In this document: positions 48,301 to 58,300 of the stretch, in pieces
Position numbering within the stretch: position 1 is the first letter of the stretch
Layout: every line of letters begins with the position of its first letter
Source of the DNA: Volvox africanus
Taxonomy: Eukaryota; Chlorophyta; Chlorophyceae; Chlamydomonadales; Volvocaceae
Direction of reading: 5' to 3'
Length of the DNA: 64,000 bases
Assembly: GCA_030268105.1 (NCBI GenBank)
Contig: BSDZ01000004.1
Coordinates: 1,173,001-1,237,000 of the forward strand
Translations under genes and position numbers: made by a program
The notes under the pieces: model-generated
Told to the model about the DNA's origin: nothing
The model's input: the letters and a program-made list of their open reading frames with translations, nothing else
Database searches by the model: none

Positions 48301-51300
48301 CATGGATGGATGGATGCATGGATGGATGGATAGATGGATGCATGGATGGATGGGTAGATGGATGCATGGATGGATGGGTAGATGTTTTAGTTCTATTATG
48401 GAAACAAGGGCTGAAGGTGGATCACATAACGATAAACACACCTGGTTGCAAGCAGCACACATCGCAGTGGTCAGATTCTGCACTGCCAGCGTCATGGCAG
48501 TCCTATTGGCTGCACATAAACCAGACACTACCGCCAACCTAGCTTGTGCCGTTGTGGGCAGTCTGTGGGAAAGAGGCGGGCAGGAATAACGTTTTAGTAC
48601 ACAATAGGTAGGTTAAGTTATGCGGATGTTTACGTCCGTCTGTAGTATCCTGGCTTATTTAATTCTAATATCCAGGATGTTCAGGAAACTGGACATCATC
48701 CGATCGGGCCTAAACAGTTTGGCGGATATTAACACAGAGATACAACACCATCACACCACTAGCGACACCTCAGCACACACACAGATATTTTTTATTTATA
48801 GTGTTTACATATAAATGTAAACCATAGGGCCATACATTCTACCCTGTTTATTCGCATTCCACAGGGTACGACATGCAGGGGACTGATACTGCTGGACACA
48901 CGACTGACTGGGTTTAGCAGCAGGGGGCTGTACCGTCTCGAACGAATTAAGGCGACTGGCCAGCAGGTTGATAATGGCAGATAGTGTTTATTCTTATAGC
49001 AGGCCTCGGGTAAGATTGCAAATACAGCTGACGGTATGTACTGCACAATGCAGCACACACAGCTCGTGTACACACACACATACTCTCTCTCTCTCTCACT
49101 CACTCTGCTTCTCACATATTTGAGATGCAAAATATTTGCATCCAATGTACTGTGGCATCGCCAGTGGAGCAAATGTGAACATGACACATACATATGCAAA
49201 CACACACACACACACACATATATATATATGTGTGTGTGTGTGTGTGTACAGATCAATGTAGATCACATACATACGTCATTATGGGCATGGACGTGGACAT
49301 GGATATGATTACAAACGTAATACAAATATAATTATAAAGAAGTTAACAAATGTAATACATTTCACATATAGCTATAAAGAATACTTTAGGAGCTATTATA
49401 CAATATAGAGGCAATCAAAATTCTGCAAAGGAAATAGTTTTTACCACTCCTCCTGATAGTTTTTGCCTACTCTGAAGAAAGTGCCATATTTCGTGGACTC
49501 AACTTCATAAATACCAGCTATACTAAAAACTCCCCACAAATCCGCTAAGCCCTGGCAGCCCAACTTTGTCATGTTAAATCTAAATACTTTACATTCTTAC
49601 AAATAAGAAATAGTTATACATAGAAATATAGAACCAGACATAAACAGAAATATATAGAATCAGAAATACAAATAAATGACGTTGATAAAAAAACATTAGA
49701 AATATAAATGTACATTTAAAAATTACGCAGCAGCAGGATGTGTGTCTCATATGCGCCTGCGAGGTGTCAGGTGTCAACCGAACCCTCCATAACCCGTGCC
49801 TCATCACGGTAGACCCGTACCAGCCAGCAGGCCTCTACCTAACAAATCATGGATCTAGTAGTTGTACAGCCAAGAGTCCTAGGGTGTTGGGGTTAGGTTT
49901 ACTCACCCTGGAATATCAGAAAATGAGCGGCATTGCTGTACGACACTGGTGTTCTTGCACAGCGCGATGTACGACTTGCAGCCACTCATGTTCGGCATGT
50001 CAAGGCAGATGGTGGCGAGCAGAGTCATAGGGCGGCAGAAGTCACCAGTGACGTTGCCAGCCTGCATGGAAGGAAAGGCAGTAGTATAGGAAAGGAGGAT
50101 ATGATACGACATGTTCACATCCGTGCCTTGTCGTACTACAAGCGGTGACTATTTGTCCCCTAGGGAAGACCCCGGTGTTTATCAACACCTCCATTACGGG
50201 GTAGTTGTAGTCGCTTCTCTCCCACATCGCCAGATAGGCTGTTAGATTGGTGCGAATTGCTTTCCGGACTCCCTCTAGTTTACATGGGGCATGCGTGCGA
50301 AAGGAATTATTAGAAATACAAAACAACAATCACTTTGCCCTGGATTAGACAGCTCGCCTTCACTAGCCGAACATGCCCATCAGAAGGCAATCAAAATGTG
50401 ATTTCTGGGACAACACTCACACGATCAAGCGAGAGCGAGATACAAACTCATGCGCAGTCACACACCCACAGACACAGCAACCGTCCGTACCTGGCATGCT
50501 GCCCGGATCGTGCAGCCCGGCATGTATGCCATGGACGTGCAGAGAGAGTTCAGGTCCGACGTGATGTTGGCCAGGGGATACTCATACGAGGCGCATAGTG
50601 TCGAGGAGGAATCAGTGACGCAGGAGGCTGAGGTCATGGCTGGAGGCGTCATAGCACTCTCTGGCGCTTGATCCGGTGGCGGCGATGGGGCTACAATAGA
50701 TGGGCTCGGGAATTTTGCCAGGAGTGGTGGTGGTGTGGACACAACGGTGGCCAGCGGCTCCGGTGGTGGCGAGGGTGGGCGCATGGGTGCGTCCTTGAGG
50801 TTCTTCTTGCACAACACGCTGGCTCCCAGGGCGCACAGCGCATCCAGGCCGTCGCACTGCCCCATAGGCATGTCGATGCAGCCCGCACTGAGGGAGGCTG
50901 ACGGGTGGAATCGTGGGCAATAAAGTGCAGGCCGGGGAGCCGGGGCCGGAATCACAGAGGAAACTTCAGCACGGGATTGAGGTGTATGTTGCAGTGTAGG
51001 GGCGAGTAGTGTACTCGGCGATGAGAACTGAATAAATGGAGGTGGCTGGTGTACACCCCGAGACAGTAAAAGTGCATGGCATTGCATGATGCATAGGCCG
51101 GTCTTCCTCCCTTTCCCAAAGTCCTAAGCTGCTGCTGAAACCCGCAGCAATTGGGCGTCCGTAAATCTGGTGCTTCCATTATCCAAGGGATTCTGTAGCA
51201 GTCGTCCTAACGATGCTAGGATTCTTATGCGGCTTACTATGTAGTTTACTAAAGATTTGTGGCAGTGCGTGCGACGATGCACAAATCCCCACCACCCTGC

Positions 51301-52164
51301 TTTCTGTTCCAACGGCTTCTCGTGCCCGGGGTCAACGAGGGACCGTGATGATGGCGCACAGCTTAGAGGCGCATAGCTTGACAGTATAGATGTCGAGCAC
51401 GAGACGCACGAACCGCGAAAACTTACCCAGCGGATCTGGGCATGAGACAACGGTACAGGTGTCGCAGCCGGCCATGGGATCCCCGGGATAGCCCTCCATT
51501 TCATCGCAAGCATGCAGGTGCAAGGCCTTGATGGCTGAGGTACTGTTAATGGGGTACGGCGGCAGGCAGCTTCGAAACTGGGCATCGTCTGTGTATGGCC
51601 CCCGGAGCCTGCAGGTATTATCATCACATGCACATGCGTGAGTTTGGGAACCAGCAGCCTGGAATCGGCAGGAGTCTCTATCTAAGAATCTGGAAGTTCG
51701 AGGAAAAGGTAGTTTGGTGGAGGAGATTTGGCGCCATGCTAAGCATCCATGGCGTCCGCGCTTGCAAACTTCCAGCAGCAATTAGACCGGGTGCTATTGG
51801 ACATCCCATCGGGAGGGGGGGAGAATGATATCTCGTTCATGTGTGCTCTTTGGAGGTAGACTTACTGGTTGCAAAGGGCAAGCGACGACGCTATATTGGC
51901 GTCATCGTTGCATAAGCTACTCGCAATGTTCCAGGTGGTGCACAACTGCGGGAAGATCGCGGGCTGAAGCGTTCCGTTCCCACAAAATCTGTACATGCTG
52001 CAACCGATCGCACTCCGTGCAGGCTCCGTGCTGCATGCAGCTATGATCACCGAGTGGAGGACGGCGGGCGGTGTCGGGCAACTTTCCACGGCCGTGGCGA
52101 TCATTATTGCCAAGGTGATCAAGCTAGAAAGCATTCGCCTTAAAGCAATGTAGCGTTCTAACAT
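41419..52164 (-). CDS. CTR3-like secreted protein with triplicated Cys-Met module (CTR-A)
   Basis: Twelve exons join in phase: 51866-52164, 51427-51608, 50491-50897, 49907-50061, 48442-48562, 47628-47954, 47044-47198, 45058-45178, 43770-44096, 43022-43176, 42388-42508 and 41419-42087. They encode about 1012 residues. After a signal peptide ([18 protein letters not shown]) come two Cys-rich exons and a third with CIDMPMGQC and a PPP hinge. Then a unit of three exons (155, 121 and 327 nt) occurs twice, and a third time with a longer last exon. Motifs seen are CIDMPMGQC once, [10 protein letters not shown] three times and [10 protein letters not shown] or [10 protein letters not shown] three times, seven in all. 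The last exon has [10 protein letters not shown] (no Met), a rod of [22 protein letters not shown] repeats and a basic end [10 protein letters not shown], without membrane helices. The role is inferred to be extracellular copper binding. The start is the first ATG; the in-frame GTG upstream is unlikely. Confidence 0.82.
41560..41860. repeat. tandem repeats coding for the Pro-rich rod of CTR-A
   Basis: Units of 33-36 bp such as GGCGGTGAAGCAGTAGGCG are repeated about eight times. On the minus strand they encode PPxKxPxPTxSP peptides. Confidence 0.8.
42188..42347. repeat. (GATA)n microsatellite
   Basis: About 160 bp, nearly pure GATA, in the last intron of CTR-A. Ile-Tyr-Leu-Ser repeat frames across it are artefacts. 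Confidence 0.95.
43018..44170. repeat. CTR-A internal duplicate, copy 1
   Basis: Exon 10 to exon 9 with the intron between. It is near-identical to 47040-48010 and, in part, to 49903-50625. The few differences include GCCCGGC versus GTTCGGC in the 155-nt exon. It carries a private 164-bp tandem duplication. Confidence 0.85.
43451..43778. repeat. 164-bp perfect tandem duplication
   Basis: The segment beginning TGCCCTGGATTAGACAGC at 43451 is repeated from 43615. The other two homologous introns (47.5 and 50.4 kb) have one copy. The unit carries a second copy of the splice donor (CAG|GTACGG) and a few exon bases. Confidence 0.9.
44480..44800 (+). pseudogene. Gypsy integrase zinc-domain remnant
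   Basis: Plus-strand pieces read [12 protein letters not shown] (H and H) and, after a frame change, [15 protein letters not shown] (C-x2-C preceded by DVRRVI). Together they resemble the HHCC zinc-binding region at the start of Ty3/Gypsy integrase. The piece is frameshifted and isolated. It lies in the intron between exons 8 and 9 of CTR-A, antisense to it. Confidence 0.45.
45550..46460 (+). mobile_element. 0.9-kb dispersed non-coding element (R2), copy 2
   Basis: Partner of 39600-40505, lying in the seventh intron of CTR-A. It contains an inverted R3 copy (about 46128-46280) that the first copy does not clearly have, so the elements may be nested. Confidence 0.5.
47040..48010. repeat. CTR-A internal duplicate, copy 2
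   Basis: Exon 7 to exon 6 with the intron between. It is near-identical to 43018-44170 except that the intron carries a single 164-bp unit. Confidence 0.85.
48091..48273. repeat. (GGGA)n array
   Basis: About 180 bp of uninterrupted GGGA on the plus strand in the fifth intron of CTR-A. The G-rich strand is the transcription template. The Leu-Pro-Pro-Ser frame opposite is an artefact. Confidence 0.97.
48274..48384. repeat. (GGAT)n/(GCAT) array
   Basis: Imperfect ATGGATGGATGC repeats directly adjoining the GGGA array. A shorter GGAT array occupies the matching intron at 44241-44272. Confidence 0.9.
48641..48746 (+). repeat. R1 repeat, copy 4
   Basis: It starts GTAGTATCCTGG and ends GGCGGATATTAACACAGAGATACAAC, with TGGACATCATCCGATCGGGC in the middle. 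It lies in the fourth intron of CTR-A. Confidence 0.55.
49903..50625. repeat. CTR-A internal duplicate, copy 3
   Basis: Exon 4 to the 3' part of exon 3 with the intron between. It is near-identical to the 43- and 47-kb copies up to about 50625. There it changes into the CTR-B-like hinge of exon 3. Confidence 0.85.
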
Positions 52165-55100
52165 TCGCACTTCACAGAGCCGCGTTACTTCGGCTTGCTA
52201 GCGGATGTCAGTCGAAAGCAGAAGTAAGCACAGAGATTGCGCTTATCAACAAACGCGTGGAATTTAAGACGATCTGGTTAACAAGTGGACGGTGCCCTTT
52301 TCTGTAGCAATGGGCGAGCAGCCTTATTAATGTGCGACGATCCTGCCCATCACCGCACAGACAGGGTAAGAGATAACGCTCTTTCGGACTTTTGAGTCCA
52401 TTAAGAGGTAGTTCCTGATATTTATAGTCCAGAAATACGAATCTCGAAACGCCGCATTGTGTACCGGTTTCCGGTATGGATCAAATCATACTACGCTCAT
52501 CGAGCCAACTTAATTGCCATAAACAATAGATCTCATTATCAACTATCATGTTGTGCCAAACCTGTTCATGATCAGCGTTCGCACTACCGTTTGCCACTGG
52601 CATCCCTCTTGCCAGGCGGCAGAGTCCCATGATTACGTCATTTATAATCTTATTATTTGACAATCATACTTGTTAACAAACAGTTATGGATTGTAAGCTT
52701 TCAATTTTTGACGCCAGATGTGTAGCATGACGGATCGTCTTCCTAAAGTTTTGTAGATTAATTCATATATGAGTGTATACATAATTGTAAAAAATTAAAG
52801 ATAATTTTAATTCGTAAGAACATGACGAAATGATGCTGCCACGGTTTCAAACTGATATCCCATGCAGCTCGAATAATAGAATCGCCCAGCTCTCCGTGCT
52901 AAGCCCTAATTGAAAGGCATTTTACCCTCAAACGATTTAATAATGCAGATTCCTGACGTGAAAATAATGGTCAAGTGCTGACTAAGTGCACAGAATAGGA
53001 TTGAATTGACCATTCGGGTTTCCAGGGATAGACCGCCATCACTGTTTCTCATTTTCATCAATCATTATTCCAGATAAACTTAAAACAGATATCTGCGAAT
53101 TATTTCTTGCTTGGCCCATTTGGAGCAGCAGCGGATAAAAATTGGACGACCATCGCCAGCATGCACGCAAGCTTCATTATAGGTCGACTACAGTAAGTAC
53201 GTTTGTCAAGTAATGACGGTATGGATTGTTTCGCCTGCTGCGAGATAGCGACGCTGGTTTTCTGTTACACGTCTTGTTTAAGACATTTTAGGGCTCAACC
53301 AATTTCTGTAATTTTAGTTAATAAAATCATTAACATTATATATCATCCAACTTATTTTATCCCGCGTTTTCAGGCTATCTTTCATCACTCGCAACTTTTA
53401 TGACTAAAGGCGTTTGTCCCACTTGCCCACATGCAAACACTCTGTACGATTGTGATTTCCACAAAATGTAACCATTTTTTATATATATTTAATAAAATTG
53501 TCCTGGGTTACTGCTGTTGTCAGACCATGTTGACCCGCGAAGAGTAAACTAACAATTAAGCGACCACGCGTGTAGGCTGCGTTTCACATTACACAATATA
53601 ATTCCATGCACTTAAGATTTTTAATTGCGGAGAGGTTTTTGTTTGCGTCGTGTGTGACGGGCATAATATAACTGCGACGAGCTAACTACGTTGGATGTCA
53701 GCCACTTACCTATTTCAAGATAAGATGTAAATGCTCAGTGTTTTTTCTGAACTTAAACTGCAATGGCCGAAATCCATTTGGGAAGTTGTCTTCGGCGATT
53801 TCCTCGCACAACCCCCCAACTGGGCCAGCCATGTTCATGTCGTGTGTTGGTGTCATGTTCAAGACGCGTAACGGTCCAAGTCCCTTCCAAGATCAGGAAA
53901 TCACGTTGAGTGTTGAAATTGTATTTGTTTTGATCAGCGTACGTATCTTTCCGTATAATAAGAATGGTATGTAAAAAGCCACTTGGGCCACCTCGTTTCA
54001 TATTATAAAAGAGCTACTTGCCCTTGCAGCATCCCACATTCCTAATAAGCTTAGCATCGCCATGCAGTAACCATCCCATCCAGGGTCATTGACCCTTCAT
54101 CGGAAAGCAGGAAGGATGCACTTCTGGAAGGGGAAAGATGGGAAAAGCATTCTTGCATGTTCCAACAACCTTGTACATTTTGGTACCGTGCCACCCTATC
54201 GCCACAGCGAAGTATCTTGTCGGTGTGAGGCTTTTCGTATTCCGTATCATACGACTTCTCACATCCACCCGCGATGTTGCGATTTTTTGCGCATTTAAGT
54301 TGCGACAGCGCACAGCACGAAGGGTGCTGCCCGTCTGAATTCAAGCAACCCATTGTTGCGGCGGCTCTCCAGTTGCGAATGCCATGTGCATTGGCATGGA
54401 GCATTTAGCGAATGAACCAAACCTCTTTACTGATGCATCTCAACCACCGTCTCACCATCGCATCACAAATACAATGCTACCAAGATCCGTGCAATGTTGC
54501 ACCAGTCCTTGTAAAAAAACATAACGCGAGTCTGCTATGCCTAGCCAGTTTGTTTACACCGGGTTGGCAAGCCGGCGACGAAACAGTATCCCATGCCGCG
54601 CACCGCCATCAACCCGACCACAACCGCTTCCACCATTACAATCACAAAAGAAGCAGAAAGAAGCGCCCCGTCTGTAGAAAATGTATAATGACGTCGCGAT
54701 TGCGGCCTTAATTGCACGTTGCATCATATATACCCGCTCAAACCCTAGTCACAAGGTAGCTTTGCGCACCGTCCTTAGGCATACGCTGTATAACTTGTAT
54801 CAGACCCTGGCGGCGTTCCTAACATGGTTACGTATAAGCACGCTGAATGCGCCCGCCGCCACGAAAGGCTGCGTGCAAGCTGCAACGGAGGACACCATGT
54901 ATGGCCCGGGGTAGGCTGTGCCCTGCCATGTGAGGGTAGCCGTGAGGGACGCCTTAAACTGGCGTCAAGGCAGCCACAACACTATGCCAAGCGCTTGCTT
55001 TAAACTGGTTCTTGGTGCGGCACGCTGGTGGAACTTTTGCGTTTTTAAGTATATGCGTTTTTTAGGATATAGACCATTCTCTCGATACCGAGCCAGTTTC

Positions 55101-55309
55101 ACTGGATTTGCCAAGCTAGACGGACCGGCCACACTCCGGGACCCCAGTCGCCACGGGACCCGGGACCTTACGGTATCCTCTACCAGAGCAGGGTGCGATG
55201 TCAAGGCGATCATGCTATTGAGTGAGTGCTCCAGGGTTCTGCCACCATCAAAACAGGCATTATTTGTTGCTATTACATTGGTTCGGAGCTGCGTGCTGTG
55301 GGCACAATA
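52165..55309. other. intergenic between CTR-A and PF6-like gene
   Basis: AT-rich, particularly 52680-54000, with no recognisable gene. It contains the CTR-A promoter; only one GTAC core (52461) was noticed nearby. A plus-strand frame at 54918-55325 has no family resemblance. Confidence 0.5.
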
Positions 55310-55314
55310 TTACA
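55310..55314 (-). terminator. TGTAA polyadenylation signal of the PF6-like gene
   Basis: TGTAA on the minus strand about 70 bases downstream of the stop codon at 55384-55386. Confidence 0.55.
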
Positions 55315-55383
55315 TGGTGCATTAACGGAGTGCATGCACAACAGGGGCTAAATTAAATTGATAATGCCCCCTTCCTCCATTCT

Positions 55384-58300
55384 TCACATGCCCCCTCCAT
55401 CGCCCTCCCTGCCCAATAGCTGGTCCAAAGTCTTGGTCTCATCGAAATGCGGAAGGTCCAAACTGCCCGCAGCCCCATAAGGGCCCGTAACGGGGGAGCC
55501 GCCACGAGATGGCCCCGCCAGCGGGCTTGCCAGCCGACTGCTGTTCGATGCGGACCGCCGGTTCGACGTTACTGGCGGTAAGCCGGCGCCAGAGGCGGCA
55601 GCTTCCGCCGCTGCCACCGCCGCCGCTGCAGCAGCAGCCGCACTGCTGCCCTCTGTCGGCGGTTCCGGCTGCTCCCCGGGTACAACCTTGGCACTGACTG
55701 TCATGGTCAGTACGTTGAGCTCACTTTTAACCACCACCTCCCCGACAAAGTCTCCTGGCTGCTCGGCCACGAATTCTACCGTCAATAGCGCCTCCATGCC
55801 CGCCGCCAGCGGCCCGGGTTTATAGATAACGCGCAACGGCAGCTGTGGCCGGACCACAGTAAATCGAGCGGCGGCGGTGGAGACGTTGGTCAAGCGTGCG
55901 GTGCGGTGCGCAACTGCGCCCACTGGAACCGTGCCCAAGTGCAGGTGCCCAGGAGTTAGCGCAAACTGTTGCAGAGCTTTGCCCGCATGCCGGATGAGCG
56001 ACGCGGAGGTGGTCTTGCCCAGCCGCACCGCATCCGCCTCAGCACGCAGGTAGACCTCGTTGAGCGTCGCCTCCGCCTCGTCCTTTCGGTGCTGCCGCGG
56101 TAACGATGGTGGAAGCGCCCGAGGCTGCCCATACACGTCGAACACATGCGTCTTAACGGAAGGTGGCGCCTGCGCCGCCGCTGCAAGGATCTGACTATGG
56201 CCGAGTTCGGGGTAGGTATAATCCTCGATATGTGATGCCTCACGGGCAGTCCCTTTACCTGCTGTAGCTGCGTTGCTGCGTACACCCATGGAAATGGTGC
56301 CCGGACCGCCCAGCGCGGCATGCTCTGCTGACGCGGCAGCTGCCGAAACCGCTGCGGTCGAAGCGGCGGCATCGGCTGCTGCTGGTGTGGGCCGGTCGGC
56401 GACATAAACTCCAGGGGCATACGACGATGGCGCGCCGGGCGTGGCCGCCGGCGGCGGCAGGCGCGGTGGCAGCATGCGGCGGTTGAGAGGCTCCCTGATG
56501 ATGGGGTCATTCTCCAGGGCCAGCAAACCCTCCTCCGCCTCAAAGTAGTTGAGGAGCTGTTGGTGGAACGGCACGACGGGAGAAAACTTAGCTGGGCTTT
56601 ATTAGGACCTAGCTGGTCAAGGAAGCTGTGGAATGCATCACGGCGAAGCTGACAACCATACATGAGCTGTCAAGCATGCTCCGGAGACAGCATGACGCTG
56701 TCGTGATAATGAAGTGACCGGTGCGGCAAGTGGCATAAGCACACCACGTGAAGCCCTACTGGAGCTCAGTATCAAGTGACAAATGAGCTTATGTCCATCA
56801 CGTATCTCGCTGATTACGACATCTTCAATTCGCCGTACCATCCCCATCTGTACTCGCAGTCGCCTCCGTAACCCCGCCTCTCCGCACCTTGCCGTCCGTC
56901 GGTCGCTTGGGCGTGTTGTCAAAGGGCCCGACCTTGACAGGCCAAGGTCGCTTTTCCTTCTCGCTGTTGATTGCCGCCGCCATCTCCCGCTCCCGTGCTG
57001 CCTGCTCGCGTGCAACCGCAGCCGCTTCGGCCGTCTCTCTACGTCGCCGCATCTCTGCAGCCACCGACTTGGCCTTCGTGGCGGGAGGCCGCGAACGTAG
57101 CTCCATGATTGCAGCCAGAACTTCAGCGTCTTGTTGCTTTACGTCATCAGGTCGGATGTCCGGGTGCGGCACAGCCGAAGCGTAGAGGTGTTCTTGGGTC
57201 TGCGGATGGAATGTATGATGCACGGCGGGTTGGCATCAGCAGAGCACCGCGGCATTGGGACAGAGGACGCTAGCAGGGCTAGGTGTTCTTCCATATTACA
57301 TATTAAAATTTTTCTTGTATATGTATAAAATGATCCGGCTTAAAAGCCAGTACGGAGAGCATTATAGCCAGGAGCGACGAATACGGAGGGCGACGAGGAT
57401 GAGAGAGGCTAATACGACGGGCCTTGCCGTCCTCGAATGAGCACGCCCACATACGCCGATAAGGCTCGCAGCAGTGAAATGCCGACCATCTCTCAAAAGG
57501 TTGCATGCTAGATGTATGTAAAGTCCTTCCGTGGTTATGCCATGGACGATACCGTTACTGCAACATTTTGCAATTGGCCCTCAAACGAATCGTAGGTAAG
57601 GCATCCTTCTACCCGACACGTCAGCAACGCGAGTCCCCGTGCCAATAGACAACCGACAACGTACCAGCTCGGTGTTCGCCTGCTGCGCTAGCACTTCCCG
57701 AATGTTGGAGACGGTTTCGGCGCTCAGCTGGGGAAGCTCTAACAGCTCCCGATATATCAGGATGGGCAGCGGTGGCGGCTGTCGTACAGAGGGTGGTTCG
57801 TATGCCAAAATGCGCGGCAGGTACTGTACGCTGCTTAGACCAGCACCTGCAGGCGATCGTTTTCAAGCCCCGGGGGGAAGCAGGGAATAAGAAGGGAGCG
57901 GATTACGTCAGTGGACCCAGGGGAAAGTGGCAAGCAGGTTTTCCTAGAATGCTAATCATCAGCATGGGAGATCTCGCAGCCGGGTCCTGGAATTGTAATT
58001 GCCCGAATTGTCCCCCACATTGTCCCCACACCTCCCGCACCCCCCATGTGATGAATATCCCTTCCCTTCGCGGCGCCGCGTACCCGGAGGTGGCTTCAGC
58101 AGTTGCGATAACCGTTTGAACGCTGGCATCAGCTCCTCCGCATGGGGATTGTAGCGCTGTAGTAGTGTCGCCCCGCCCACTGGCAAGGGCTCCAGACTCA
58201 CGGGTCGTTGCGGCACCTGCACGAGCACTGAATGAACCACCGTGCCCTCTTCATCCGCGCCCTCTACCTCTTCCGACGAAATGTCCACTGCTAGGCCCCC

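Noticed and set aside
48032..48537. Leu-Pro-Pro-Ser and His-Pro-Ser repeat proteins
   Set aside because: Translations of the GGGA and GGAT microsatellites.
54918..55325. 135-codon plus-strand frame downstream of the PF6-like gene
   Set aside because: No recognisable domain, and it overlaps the 3' end signals of PF6; treated as chance.
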